64,000 nt of DNA from Solea solea (taxonomy: Eukaryota; Chordata; Actinopteri; Pleuronectiformes; Soleidae), in assembly GCF_958295425.1 (NCBI RefSeq), contig NC_081143.1, positions 19,878,686 through 19,942,685 of the forward strand. The letters run 5' to 3'. A program made the position numbers and the translations under genes. The notes beneath the pieces are model-generated. The model was not told the origin of the DNA. It worked only from the letters and a program-made list of their open reading frames with translations, and did not search any database. Below, piece by piece: positions 15,010-48,050 of the stretch. Within the stretch, counting starts at the first letter, position 1. Each line of letters starts with the position of its first letter.

Positions 15010-15783
15010 ATTCGGGGGTAATTGTGTCCTCCGGTTGCTATACGCGCATCAAGATGGTGCGTCTTTAATATCTTGGAGATCATTACTATATATTTTTTTT
15101 TCAAATTTTGGATTTTAAATAAAAAAGGTTTTTTTATATATATAAAATCCCGAATTTATGAGCCTTGCAATTTGGCACATGTTTGTGATGGTGTCAAGTG
15201 CTGCGGCTTGTGGATTCAGGAGATAATCCAAATGTAAAATGTCAGGTTCTCAAAAGACGACATGCCTTCAACATCTCACCGCAGTTCATCCACCCCACGA
15301 TAGTTTGTGAAAGTGGACATTTAAAGTGTGGCCACACATAAATGCGGGATTCTACTGAATGCAACGGAAAAGTACTTAATCTGTGTCAGTGCCTTAAGAG
15401 CAGTGTATCTCTTCAACCTCTCTCTCATCATACAGCAGTGTTGACAGTTTTCTCCCATCATTGCTGTTTGAATGTCACATTTTCTACAGGCTATTTTTTT
15501 TAAACGCGGAGCAGAATTATATTTTAGAAGACACTTGTATTAGATCTTTAATAAAACTCCCAACGAGGCCTTTTTTCTGGGAGAAATTATAGATTTTTCT
15601 TTGGGGGAATTTTGCTGTTAATGTAAATATTAAAAATGTGTAGTGTTCATAAAGCCTTGCAGTCTCGCTTGAAGAGCAGCAGGGAAAGTGGTATTTATTG
15701 AATATCTTTGTATCTGTACTGTGTACATACATCACTCTATATTAAAAAAAATGTTCAGTTACTTGTAAAGACTGATTTTAGAA

Positions 15784-15789
15784 AATAAA
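15784..15789 (+). terminator. msx polyadenylation signal
   Basis: AATAAA about 830 bases past the msx stop codon, in an AT-rich 3' UTR with several ATTTA-like stretches. It is the best-placed signal; the real cleavage site is not known. Confidence 0.55.
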
Positions 15790-15805
15790 CATTATACAAT
15801 GTCTG

Positions 15806-16850
15806 AAAGTGTCAATGTTTCTTCATGTATAATTTATCAGGGCTTTTTATTGTTTATTGCACGAAACATGGCTTCTACTTAGCAGTATATATCTTATTCA
15901 TATTTGTTTTAGTCAAGTCAAAAATGGTTTTCAACCCTCCAGCCTGATCTGTTTTGACTTCTGTTTTATTATTATTTTATGTTATTTTAGTATTTTATTG
16001 TCTTAGTACAACTTGCCCAGAAATTATGTGAGCCTATTTTTTTACACAATGCTATTCCATCGTCATTTCAAAGTAAAGGCTAAAATATTTAAAAGTGGAT
16101 TTGATGGTAATTGTTCAGGTATAGCCTGTATTTGGAAATCAAACATTTGTCGAGGAACAGCAAATTTAACACAGGGAGATGATGTTAAATCCAACATATA
16201 TATTGATTTTAAACCAACGCAGAATTACGTTGTATATCATAATAATATGACATGTAATATAATATAGCTGTAAGGACCAAACGCAAAGTTGTAAAACGAA
16301 CATTTTGGCGCGCACACATACAATTAGCTACTTGTTAGTAGAGTTAAAAAGGCAAAATAAACATTTTCAAAAAACTCTTGCCCATGACAAAGTCAGGCAA
16401 AATAAAATTGTAGGGACGCGCGACCAAAACTGGCACACGTCTCAATAACATTTCAGAAATATCGAGCCCAAATGAACAGCCCATCATTATAAACAAGAAT
16501 GTGTTCTTTTTTTATTGTATCTAATTAAATAACTGATCTATGACACTGTTTTACCTTGCACGTTAGTTTATCTATTCTAGACGACTTAATAAATATTAAA
16601 AAATATATTTTTTCCATTCATATTACGTTGCTGTAACTTTACTCCAACTTAAAGCAAAAACCATGTGTCTCCCTTCTAAACGAAATCCTAGAAACATTAC
16701 TTACACTTTATTTATTTTATTATTTTATTATTTATATTTCTTGGTCACAATTTTCCATTAAAGCAGTCAGTTACAGATATAGAGGCCCTCTGGTCTCGTG
16801 AGACACACTGAGGATATGAAGACAGAAACAGATGCAGAGTCTGTGCTGTC
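15806..16850. other. AT-rich intergenic DNA between msx and atp5pd
   Basis: No coding exon or recognisable element seen. Short open frames here lack any family feature. Confidence 0.6.
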
Positions 16851-16859
16851 ACACAGCTT

Positions 16860-16995
16860 TCTGCTACCTGCAACGCTCCGTTCGTCCTGCAGAGGGCGGT
16901 AAAAGTGGCGGACTCGCTTTTCGTCCTCCTCCTACATGAAGAAAAAGCACTTCCGGTCTTCCGTCCTGTCATAGACAACTACTTGGAACAGCGAG
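16860..16995 (+). promoter_or_regulatory. atp5pd: atp5pd promoter and non-coding first exon
   Basis: A donor GTGAGT after 16995 ends a non-coding first exon. Upstream is an ETS/NRF-2-type site ACTTCCGG at 16949-16956, the kind of element usual in promoters of nuclear-encoded respiratory-chain genes, with no TATA box. The start site is inferred to lie around 16900-16960. Confidence 0.55.
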
Positions 16996-17680
16996 GTGAG
17001 TACGCCGGTGGAGCGAGTTATTAAATGAAAGAACGATGACTAAAACGCGTTAAGCTCACCCTTTTCATCTATTGTTGTAAAGGAGGAAGAAATTCGAAAC
17101 TTACGTTTTGTCGATGTCGTAAAACGGTCGCTTTACAGAGAGATTTCTCTGACCTTGGCTAGCAAGCTAACGAAGCTAACTACCGTTAGCTGGTTTTGCA
17201 GAGGTCTTGAACAAAATGTCAAACATTTGGTGTCACTGATTACATTTACACACATTAGGTATTACTGTCTTATATTTGGGGTTCGAATACTAAGAGAAAT
17301 GCAGTCAACAACTGCATGTGCGGTTTTAATGTTGGTTGTAACATTTTTGATAGTGTCATATCACGAGTAAGCCTTTACAAGTGAATGATTTATTATATTA
17401 ATAAATATACGTGATGTAAGTTTGTGTTTGGCCTTACATAAGAGACACAATTGTCTTTGTCTATGCTAGATTTGCTAAACCTCAGGCTTGTTTTCTTGTC
17501 TCAGGTGTCAAACTGAAATTATTTTCACATTATTATGAATATACAAGCATTGTTTTGCTGCTGAATGTATGTTGTTTCATTAACTACTACTACAACTGAC
17601 AGTATAATGTTCACCATCAATTTTACGCCTGCATTTAACTCATGCATTTATGATAATTTTAAAATTTAAAGTACTTAAAG

Positions 17681-17870
17681 TAGGGCTGCAACTAATCGTT
17701 AGTTGATTAACTGAGTAATCGTTTGGTCCTTAAAATGTCGATGTTGATCAGTGTTTCTCAAACCTGTAAACGATTATGTTCTTAAATGTCTTGTTTTTGT
17801 CCACAAACCAAAATGATTCAGTTTTAATGATTTCTTTGTTTTATTAAGTAAATGGCATATAATGTTCAGG
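17681..17870. mobile_element. Dispersed non-autonomous element, copy 1 (atp5pd intron 1)
   Basis: It begins with GGGCTGCAACTAATCG and contains a segment near 17776-17820 whose reverse complement matches 47166-47212 (copy 2). No coding capacity. The CTGCAACTAAT-type end is common in fish genomes; I do not assign a family name. Confidence 0.6.
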
Positions 17871-18141
17871 TTGAATTTCACAGGTTGTCTTTGCTGATTA
17901 ATTACAAACAGGTACAGGTTTTGTAACATTTAGACAGTTTAAGTTTAGAAGTTTAATGACATAGCATTTAGCAAAGCAAGGCAAGTGAGCTCAAAAAGCT
18001 TGTAAGTTGACCTTGAGATTCAGCCTTAATATTCTTAGACAGCGTGTATGTGCTTTGTTGCCAAATGTAACCAGGATGACTTAGATAATGGTCATTTTTA
18101 TGGACTAATCTCGATTTTTCTTTTTTTCTCAGATAGTCAAG

Positions 18142-20219
18142 ATGGCAGCCCGTCGTGTGTCCCTGAAGGCTATTGACTGGTTGGCATTTGCTGAGCGGGT
18201 TCCACCCAATCAGAGGGGCATGTTCAATGCACTGAAGACTCGCAGTGATGCCATCTCTGCTAAGTTAGTTTATCACCATCTGTGTGATTTAGTTTTCTTG
18301 TTGATAAACAAGACGATGTGAAATAAAAAAAGGGCTTATCTTCCATGCAACATAGCTTAAGTTTCTGTTTCTCACCTGGCTGAAAAACTTTGCAAGTTGC
18401 TGGATGAAAAATCACATAAAACTGTCTGTGCACTAAATAGGTGTATTTACAGTGTAAAGATTATTTTTAAGATGATAACTTTTTCTACATCAGGGTTAAT
18501 TTCTGGTACTTTGCCTGAGCATTTTTTAAGGAAATTAGTGCCCAATCTATAGACATGTATATGAGTTGTTTGGAAAAAAACTCACTCCACAAACTATCTA
18601 ATTAACCAGTCTGCCGTTCAGTTGATTCTTTCTTATATCTTATCAGATGTGCACTGTTGGTAAACTACATGAGGTTATCAAGCATTTTTCATCAGCCTTT
18701 AAAAAGTTTGATATGAATCATCTCTCAAACAGCATCTTCTTTCCTTAAACCAGACTAGCCTCTCTGCCAGAGACTCCTGCAACCATTGACTGGAATTTAT
18801 ACAGGACTACAGTGGCCAAAGCTGGGATGGTTGATGAGTTTGAGAAGAAGGTGAGTGAAAAATTATGTGAACATTGTGTACTTGGTCAGGGACAAGAGGC
18901 CCACTTCCTTCACTACAACACTACTTTTACTTAGACAAGGATCTAACAGCTCTTACTGGCAAATCTTCGTTGGTCTTGGCTTATAAGTCATGAATTAAGT
19001 GAAATTATGTCTGTTGGTACTTTTTTAGTAACCTTTCTGACAACCTTTGTGAAATCCAAAAACTTAAATGGATCATGAGGCCCTGTATATGTGGTCTGTA
19101 TCCTCACTGAAAACCAAGACAAGCAAACTTCACTATTTGAATATTTCTTTGTTAGAAACCTGTCATGTGTATGCTTGACAGATATCTAATGAACAGTGAA
19201 AAGAACGGAATATCAGTTGGTGCTGTGTGTGTGAGAGAGAGAGAGTGGAGGGGTGGAAGTAAGTCTTTTAGCAAGACATCGGTTGCATTTCTACTAATAT
19301 CTGTTTCATTTCTAATCCCAACCCTGCCAAAGTCTGCATACAGTGGTGCACTTTGAAGTCAAGTGACCTGTTGGACAGTTATGTGGTTAGACAGACAGAC
19401 AGATGTTCATTTCATTTATAGATAGATATGCAATATGTATAATTCATTCAGCAACAATGATCCTCTTCCTTGATGGATACTGTAATTATTTCTAAGAGTT
19501 TCAATACTTGTTGTTGGTTTGTCTGTCAGTGATTACTCGTGTTTCTTCTATAAACAGTTCAAAGCCCTGCAGATCCCCCAGCCTGTTGACACACAGACAA
19601 GCGCCATCAATGCACAGGAGGCTGAGGCTGTAAGTGATTACCTCAAATAAATCCATTCATTGCGTCAATTTTTTATATTAAACTAAAGAAGACTTAAAAT
19701 TCTGTCTTTTACATTAAACAAAACCTGGTAGTCATGAACATTTTGTAAACTCCTGCAGGGATTGTAAATTTCCCACATTACAACAGATGCAAACAAAATG
19801 CATGAAAATCGACACATCTGCTTCTAAAACAGATTAATGTTGTGACCGGCTGCTGCTGCTTTTTTCTTTTACGGCGTAATCTGACGGGGTTTTTTTCTGT
19901 TAACAGAACAAAAATGCAACTGTCTACGTGGCAGAATCAAAGGCCCGTGTCGCTCAGTTTGAGAAAGAGGTGAGATTGTGTACACATTGTTTACTAAAGT
20001 AACTTGTGAAAATGTGAAGGGAATAAACAATGGAAAAACAGACGGTTCTTTCTATTTTTAATTCCCCTTTTGATTTTGTGTTTTTAGTTGGATAAGTTTA
20101 AGAACATGATCCCCTTCGATCAAATGACCATCGAGGACCTCAATGACACCTTCCCTGAGACAAAGTTGGACAAGGTCAAACATCCTTACTGGCCCCACAA
20201 GCCGATTGCTGATCTGTAA
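18142..20219 (+). CDS. atp5pd: ATP synthase peripheral stalk subunit d, mitochondrial
   Basis: There are five coding exons, 18142-18263, 18754-18850, 19558-19629, 19907-19969 and 20088-20219, giving 161 residues, the usual size for this subunit. The protein starts MAARRVSLKAIDWLAFAERV and ends with the hallmark NMIPFDQMTIEDLN and KHPYWPHKPI. Every intron has GT-AG ends and the phases join exactly. Subunit d sits in the peripheral stalk of F1Fo-ATP synthase on the matrix side of the inner mitochondrial membrane, linking F1 to the membrane part. The start codon is 9 bases into the second exon (from 18133). The ETS-site promoter fits constitutive expression. Introns contain only a dispersed repeat (copy 1, 17681-17870) and a short GA run near 19230. 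Confidence 0.97.
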
Positions 20220-20244
20220 TTCTATTACCATACTCTCGCCTCAC

Positions 20245-20250
20245 AATAAA
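20245..20250 (+). terminator. atp5pd: atp5pd polyadenylation signal
   Basis: AATAAA 26 bases after the stop codon, giving a very short 3' UTR as is common for this gene type. Confidence 0.8.
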
Positions 20251-20274
20251 GCTTGTATATTGTAAAGAAGAATG

Positions 20275-20890
20275 TGTGATGACTTCATAATTTGATATAT
20301 TCAAAGAGAATATATGTATTTAACTCTTTGGTTTTGAAATGTACTTAGTGTCCAGGAGGGGGCAGTGTTGTAGTTTTACTGTGAAGGGTAGTTATAAGTT
20401 GTAATGAATACATATGAATGTGTGTGTGTCTATACAGTAATATTATGATGAAATAAATCTACGTTTCCCCTTGTGTTACCTCTAACCACTGAAGAGTGAA
20501 ACAAATGTGATTTCTGAGGATAATGTGCTATTGCGTGTGTTCAATCAGTCCTTGGTATATGCTGCTGATTGACTGACAGAGGTGTGGTAAATAATGGAGT
20601 TGACAAAATTATCTCACTAACTGCAATTAATGATGAATCCCCTGTTAACATTCTTTTCCTTGGAGCTTATCAGAGTTGAGATTATTGAGGCCCTAAAAAA
20701 ACTAGGCTGAGATCATGTAACAGACCTATTTTAATCTTTTAATGTTGATTATCTTTAGTCAGCTTTAAGAATATACTGTGTATTTGATAATGGAAACTGA
20801 ATTTGGGAAAAGCGGTATAATCTCATCAGATATATCTTTTCGAAGTGAATGTGTTATCTGCATTTACAGGTTCACATAGTGTCAATCATT
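20275..20890. other. Intergenic DNA between atp5pd and pnpla6
   Basis: No gene or recognisable repeat seen in about 600 bases. Confidence 0.6.
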
Positions 20891-20899
20891 CGCGTAAGC

Positions 20900-21116
20900 C
20901 AATCATGACCTCCCATCACTGTTTATTTCCATAAAGTGGGCGGGGCATCAGGTCCTCTCCTCTGATGTGGCGCTCTCATTGGCTCAGTTCTGTAGCGTCT
21001 CGGGTGTTGATTAGTCAGAGTTCAGGAAGTTCAAGGAGGCGGGGCTTAATGAAAGCGGCGTACCGTTGCATGTTATTTGACAGTCGGTGACGTTTGACGG
21101 GAGACCATCAGCTCAG
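20900..21116 (+). promoter_or_regulatory. pnpla6: pnpla6 promoter and non-coding first exon
   Basis: A donor (CAG followed by GTAAAC) after 21116 would end a non-coding exon. Upstream are a GC box GTGGGCGGGGC at 20937-20947, an inverted CCAAT (CATTGG) near 20979, a second GGCGGGGC near 21040 and a TGACGT half-site near 21088. There is no TATA box, which fits a broadly expressed gene. The link to the first coding exon across a 3.9-kb intron is inferred. Confidence 0.5.
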
Positions 21117-24100
21117 GTAAACGCCTCTTTAAACATCCTACCCTTCATTTTTGTATGTAATATTTTCACTGTAATAGGTTGTAGCTCATGTGTGTGTGGT
21201 TCGATGAGAGTATCCGCCGTGGCGCTTGTGATTAAACCAGTGTTGAAAACTGGAGCTCCGGTTCGTGGACCTCAGTCAGATTTTCCCGGCGGAGGTCAAA
21301 CAGAAACACTCGAAATGATTAGACACCATTTCCATGTCGGCGTTTGGTTTACCCTTGAATTGTTTTTCTTTTCATATACGTGATGTGACCACAGTGAATC
21401 GTCATCGGTCGCCTCGACAGCTAGCTAACATCACCAGTTAGCCAGCGGCAGAGACTGCGTTATGGATGTGATAGTCAGTCAGGAACCTTCTGCCCTGGTT
21501 GTGGGAAAACCTTTCATGTTAAACCATCCAAAGTTTGATTGTAACATCACCGAAAACGCTTAATGTTACCCCTGGATGTAAGTTAGTCTTGTCATGGCTC
21601 TTCACTCTGTATATAAGTCAATCATGTGTCCGTTAGTTTACCTCTGCATCCGAAACGATCCCCACTGACGTGGATTCGCTCAAATTTGTATTTAGATTTG
21701 TGTGTCCGTGTGTTTACAACACATCCAAACAATCTTCCAAAGAGAGTCGCGAGAGGTCAGTAAGCTAACACTTCTGGCTGCAAAACATGCAGAACTATTT
21801 TGGCCTGAGGGAAACATGAGCTAACGTTACCTCGGTCTTGGTTGTAGTGCTCAAGACTGGTCTTCTGCGCATGCGTGAGAGGAAATGACTTATCTCACAG
21901 GCAGGTGGCGGTAGTCTGTAATCGTCATTGAGAAAGCCAAACTGGAATACCCTTTTTATATATACATATACATTGCAGTGCTTGTTTATCTTTTCGGTCA
22001 GTCATTACTCAAATGTTTGCTTCAGATGATCATGTCATAGTTGTGTTTGCAGCCAAATTAAAGTGTAACAAACATTTTCTCAGGCAAAATACAATGCATA
22101 TGGGTATCTGTTAATATTAGTCGTTGATCCAGGTGCAAATCTTAACGTATTGAAATTAAATTGGCATATCTACTGATTCTCCAGTCAAACACCAGCTACT
22201 GCTTTCTTAGTCCACTCTTACTTTACTGGCGCAAGGCTTATTGTTTTGGACACCTCCCCTCTTTTATAAATGCCGGAGCTGTAGCTTCCCCGCCGTTCTC
22301 TCTCCATCACATACAGTGCAGTGTGAGAGATTGGGAGGCTTAACTAACTGAGCACCTGCAATGGAAATGTTCTACTCCGTTGACCACGCCCCCTGCACTG
22401 TCCCACACTCTCCCCTCCTTTACTCAGCTCTCAGCCCTCTTCTTAACATTTTTAAATATCAGGCATTGGGCGGAGTTAGCTTCAGAAGAGAGGGATTAGT
22501 TACACTTTAAATTAGGAAGGTGTGGAAGAGAAAGGACCAAATAAAGATAAAAGGATAAAGGTTAAAAGCACAAAAGGATTACATTGGATGCTAGCTGAAG
22601 GTTAACATCTACTACTAATTTAACTAACCTGGCTGTGAGGGTGATCTGGCTCTGACAAATGTCACCCCACTTGGTGGCAGTGATGAGAAAGACCACTTTT
22701 AAAGGATACCACTGAATCTGTGAGGGTGTCTTGTAAGTAGGTTGTTTACTGTCATCTGTATAACAGAGCCCACCTAATATTGTATATAGTTTATTCAGCC
22801 AATGGGTCACACACGTTTCATGGCCTGATAAAACCATAGACTTGTTATTGTGACTCCCATGATCTAGAATGTGCATATTGTTAGGTGAAAACAGTGGTTG
22901 TGTTAGTTATTAGTCAGACCAGGTCTGCACTTGGACAGTGGAGTCAACACTGGCTCCATTGTTCTTAGCGAACAATGGCAGTAGGCCTGCACCGAGGGAG
23001 GCACTGCTAGGAGGCTGGAGGCTGACTACTGTCATGTCGAGGGAATAACAGGCCTGTGCTGTCTTAAAAGCGGAGCCAATCCCAGCTGACATAGGGTGAG
23101 AGGTGGATATTCTCATTTGCTGTATTACAGTTGAAACTGTGTGTTCCTTAGGTCATGTAACATGACACCCCATTCTCAGCCATTCACTGATTGAATTTCC
23201 TCTGTACAGCAGTTCAGGCAACCCTTTCCAAGTCACTATCACTAATAGTATACACTGACTGGGAAACACATCAGATCCAAAGATGCAGCTGATGCCAGTG
23301 CCGTGCTGTTAATCGGATAAAATAAGGACATTAGTGGTATCATTGGCAACGACTAAACTAATTAGATGACTCACAACAGCAGAATAAGTAAAATAAAATT
23401 ATCTGATAGTAACTGTTTGATTTGCTGTTTCTTATCGTTGTAGACTGACTGCTCTGGACAGAGAGCCTCAATAACCAAAATGTTATAAATAAATATAAAC
23501 TATTGTCACTGTTGATATACTGTATATTCAGATGTGCTTTCAAGGACATGGAAAAAAGAAGCCTTTTTGTAGTCTACCTGATGTTTCAGTTCTCTAATGG
23601 CTGTCAAGTTTTTTTTCTATTCAGCCAGAAAATGTCTTGGGGTTATTAGTAAAATTCTTCATGCCCTGTGTTGTTGCCTACTTTGCATGCCCCCAGCAAA
23701 CATAGAATGAGTTGTTAGCCAGCTTGTTTTCCCCCAGCCTCACTCTGCTAGAGTTGTCAATGTAGGAGGGGAGGGTAATGCAAATGGAGGACCTCAGCAT
23801 GCTGGGCTTTATTTGACTGTTGGTGGTGAATGAAGCTCGTTATCCCAGCTACAGCTCTGGATGAATAACTGATTCAATGAAAACATTTATTGACCAGAAT
23901 CACAGGATTCTGGTTATACTGGGCTTCACCCCATGAATGTACATTGTTACATGTAAGGGGCAACATTGCTAGGTAGGTTGTTGCACTATGTAGTGGTTTT
24001 GTTTAGAGAAGTGGTTAAAGAGAAGGAAATAAATTGCACAAAAATATTTTGAAAAAGCGCACAGTTGTTAAGCTGCCAAGTTCCCCACAGTGTCGGTGCA

Positions 24101-25009
24101 CTTACCTATCTCACAAGGTTAACAATTATTTATTGTTGTATCGTTACCGACTTCTAATCCTTTGTTCTTCTTAAGATACATCCCAGAGAATTGTATTCAC
24201 ATTCATTCTTTATGTTTTGAGTTATTTTCTCAGAGAGGCTGTTTGTATGTTTGGGTTCTCTCCACAGCTTGTAGTTATGTGCGAAAAACAAAAAACAAAT
24301 GCACACATAATGGAATAAAGATGAACAGACATGCTGTATGCCCATTACCCACTGTTGTTACTTAAACATTCTGTGTCATTTTATATCCACTGCAGCAGTG
24401 GCATCAAATGATTGGTACAGTATGAGGATGACCCCACTGCAGGATGGATGAAAGAAGGGGATGGGGTTACCATCTGTATGGATATGTTTTTATTTGTTAT
24501 ACAGAGAGCATGTTGTGCTTTGTGTGTATGTGTGTGAGGCAGGGGCAAAGGTCTGGACAAGTTCATTCAACTTGCTTTTAAAACCAAAACTCAAGCAAAC
24601 TCTTGGCCAGGTGTTGGGCAGTGGCCCCCACAAACTGTGCTGATTTCTGAGGTGTGAGTAAATGTAGTGTCTTTTTGCAGATCTAGATGAAAATTCAGGA
24701 ATGTCCATCATGTATGTGCTCGAGAGAAGAGAGACATGTTTTCACCTGTTAGAGGTTTTTTTTCCACATCATGTCATAGTAGGAAATATGCATGTTATAA
24801 TGAGACATTAACAATCACTCTGCACTGTTTAAGGGTTTGTCATGATAACAGTGTGATGGAGCCAGCAGAATAAAACAATGGCCCTGAAAGTGAAGGAGCT
24901 CACTTTTGACAGCTATCCATTTATTTTTATGATTGTGTGTTTTCCTGCTGTGGAAGGTCAAAATATCTTTGTACAGAGTTTTCACATGGGTCTTTGTTTT
25001 TTTTTTTAG
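21117..25009 (+). other. pnpla6: pnpla6 intron 1
   Basis: About 3.9 kb with no coding exon found. An NRF1-like TGCGCATGCGT at 21866-21876 lies in a CpG-rich shore, so an alternative promoter is possible. The rest is ordinary non-coding sequence. Confidence 0.45.
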
Positions 25010-25050
25010 TGGCTGTTGATGGACCATCCTTATGAAGAAGCAGGGTTACA

Positions 25051-45294
<20,244 letters not shown>

Positions 45295-46760
45295 CACAGG
45301 GCCACTGACAACAGGCGGGAGTTTCAGCAAGAACACGGGACAAATCATGGCTCCATAAATAGTACGGGCTTAAGACGTTGCCCCCTGTGACGTCTGATAC
45401 TCTGAAATACTACTATTACGCTCCTCCTGGAGGGATTCGTCAAGAGGCATCACACCGGTGTCACTCTGACCACAGCACCATGTCTCACCTGCAGCTCCTT
45501 CTGCGTGCGCACGTGTCTCTCTGTCCTAACGGCTTTGTTGCACTCCGTCTCTTAACGTTGAAGACGTCTAACCTAGTCCGTTCATTTTTTTGTGTTGCTT
45601 GTTTGAATGAGTGTGCGTCGGACTGAGATATGAGCAAAGCTGCGATGAGATGGTAGCAGGACACTGAAAACAACAACAAGTTAGTTAGGTAAGTTTAGCA
45701 TGGAGATTAGTTGGGAGTCAAGTAGGAGAGGCTCATGAATGAGTCAAGGCTGGATCAGTGGTTTGTTTGTCAGTGTGCTGGAGAGAAATGATAACGTGAA
45801 GTAGCAGAAAAGTTAGAACCGTTAGCAACTGGTTTGGTCCAAGGAGAAAGTCACGATGACAAAGAACTGATGTGAGAAGAATACGAACACTTAAAATGGT
45901 CACAATCAAAGTCATCACTTTTTTATGGAGTGGACTTCTCTGACCTCAGGATAGATTATTGAGACGGATGTGTTCATCAATGCTGCGGAAAGATTCGGAA
46001 TGTTGTCGACCAGTGAGCCATCAAACGCTACAGTAACTCGATTTCAAATCCATGCACAGCACAGTAGGGTGAGCTCGGTTAAACTGCACGGCGGATGAGA
46101 CGCGATGAGAGGGAGTGGATGAGACGTGTGCGCTTCATGTGTTTGTGTTTGAGCTCTTTGTTTGAAACGATTTTTTTTAACCGGCGATCATTCGGCTGAC
46201 GTTACACACGGAAAACAGTGCGTGACCCCTTTCTGCTTGCACACAGTTCTCACTTACGGTACTTCAGAGCTTCTGCATATTACTCAACAATTATTACAAC
46301 AACAACAAAAAAAACAAATCACAGACTGTTTGTTATTTTATGGATGCACAGAAAACTTCTACTGGACTGAAATCACACCTCATGTAATTATGAATAATTA
46401 AAAGGGACCTAATGTAAAAAGTGTAACAAGCCCCTGTTATAATATAAACAGTGTTGATATTCTTGTATGTATATGAGGTGGATTTACTTCTTTTTTTTTA
46501 TTTTATTTAATTTATTTAATGTTAACTACTGGCTTTTAATAGATAGTTGTTGTTTTTTTGTTTTTAAATCTGGAGATGGGAGCTGTTTTTGTTTAAATTA
46601 ACTTGACTAGCAGTTTTTGCACTGAGTAATTTTGAAGAATTCCTTTTGCTTAGAACACGTTTGGTTTCATGATTTCCATCCACCTCGATGTTCCAAGGGA
46701 ATCTAAATATGAAGAGATGCTAATGTGACGTGCATATTAGAAAATAAACACGATATGCAT
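45295..46760 (+). other. pnpla6: pnpla6 3' UTR
   Basis: About 1.45 kb of non-coding sequence follows the stop codon and ends near an AATAAA at 46743-46748. The extent is inferred from that signal. Confidence 0.55.
46743..46748 (+). terminator. pnpla6: pnpla6 polyadenylation signal
   Basis: AATAAA with T/GT-rich sequence downstream (46765-46810), the usual context for cleavage. Confidence 0.6.
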
Positions 46761-46978
46761 AACATGTTATGATATGTGTTATTTGATTTTTATTTTAATG
46801 TTTTTTTGTCAGAGGATCCTGAGCTTTTGTTTTGGAGCGGTTTAGTTTGTACGTGTTTGTTTCTCACCTGCAGAGTCATCATTTTCTCGCTGATGTTTGC
46901 TTTTCCATGTTGTCATGATAAAGTCCAAGGCACACACAGACTCCAACGTTTGCTCTGTTTCACTTTGACAGCTGAAGT

Positions 46979-47216
46979 AGAGCTGAAACTATTACTCGAT
47001 TGATCGATTATCAATCGATTACTAAATGAACGCAAACTATTTTGATAATCAATTAATCGGTTTGAAGCTTTTTTTAATGATTAAAATAAGATTAAGGATT
47101 ATTTTAGCTTATTAAATGTGAATATTTTCTTCATTTATTTGCTTCATATAACAAAGAAATCGTTAAAAGTGAATCATTATGGTTTGTGGACAAAACAAGA
47201 CGTTTGAGAACATTTC
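46979..47216. mobile_element. Dispersed non-autonomous element, copy 2
   Basis: Starts AGCTGAAACTATTACTCGAT and carries at 47166-47212 a segment matching the reverse complement of 17776-17820. Internal ATCGATTA palindromes are frequent. It lies between pnpla6 and the ependymin-like gene. Confidence 0.6.
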
Positions 47217-47990
47217 CTAGATTTCTTTTAAAGTTTTCTGATATTTTATGAACCAAACGATAACTCTGTTATTCACATGCACAGATCTGATGGGTGAGAA
47301 CCCAGGTGTTTCCTGTTACTCGTGGAGTATGGGAGAGCCGACAAACATGTCGCTATTGTCAAATTTATTGTCACACATTGGAAATTTATGTTCAAAAGGT
47401 AAAAAGAGCACCGGCCTAGGATGTAGAGATCAGGAGCGATAAATAACATGCACGAAACTGATGATGTCAAACAGGCTTTACAATGTGTGGTTACGGGAGA
47501 ACAGGGGCAGAGTTTTCTAGGATTTGGCTTAAACTCTAGGGTCAAAACTGATTTTGTGTTCTATTCTCTCTTTCTGCACCACCCTCTCACCACCTGTCGT
47601 TATTTAAAGAAGGAAGGGTTGGTAAACGACAAAGCAAAAATGTGCTTCAAGTAAACAAGGAGGCGTGCTGAAGTCTGACGCAGCTGTGAAGGCTGAGAAA
47701 AAAAGCAGGTGTATTATGGGATTATTTACAAATGGGGGTACTCCTCAAATCCTGATGTACACTTATTATATTATATTATATCATATTATCAAAACTCACG
47801 CGCCAGCAACTAAAAAAACTGCACTCAGACTAAAGGGCAAGTATAATATCATAAAATCTGATGAATGGAAAACAAAAATATCACGTGTTGCATCATCGTA
47901 GTAATGCTCATGTGTCACATCAAGGAGGGCGTGAAACCCATGTGATGTGTGGTGTGAGCGCGGCCAGCTGTGGGCCGGTGTGTGTGTGTG
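47217..47990. other. Intergenic DNA upstream of the ependymin-like gene
   Basis: No coding exon recognised. A short TATTA/TATAT-rich stretch lies at about 47764-47790 and a (TG)n tract at about 47979-47995. Confidence 0.55.
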
Positions 47991-47994
47991 TGTG

Positions 47995-48050
47995 TATATT
48001 TATGGAGGAGCGTGTCGTTCTCAGGTCATCTCCTCAAGCTTCTTCTCATC
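47995..48050 (+). promoter_or_regulatory. TATA box and 5' UTR of the ependymin-like gene
   Basis: TATATTTA at 47995-48002, directly after a TG run, 48 bases before the start codon. Transcription would start near 48028, leaving a short leader. A TATA promoter fits a tissue-restricted secreted protein. Confidence 0.6.

Noticed and set aside
16745..16978. Minus-strand open frame beside the atp5pd promoter, possible divergent gene
   Set aside because: No recognisable protein features and no splice context; the region is better explained as promoter and first exon of atp5pd.
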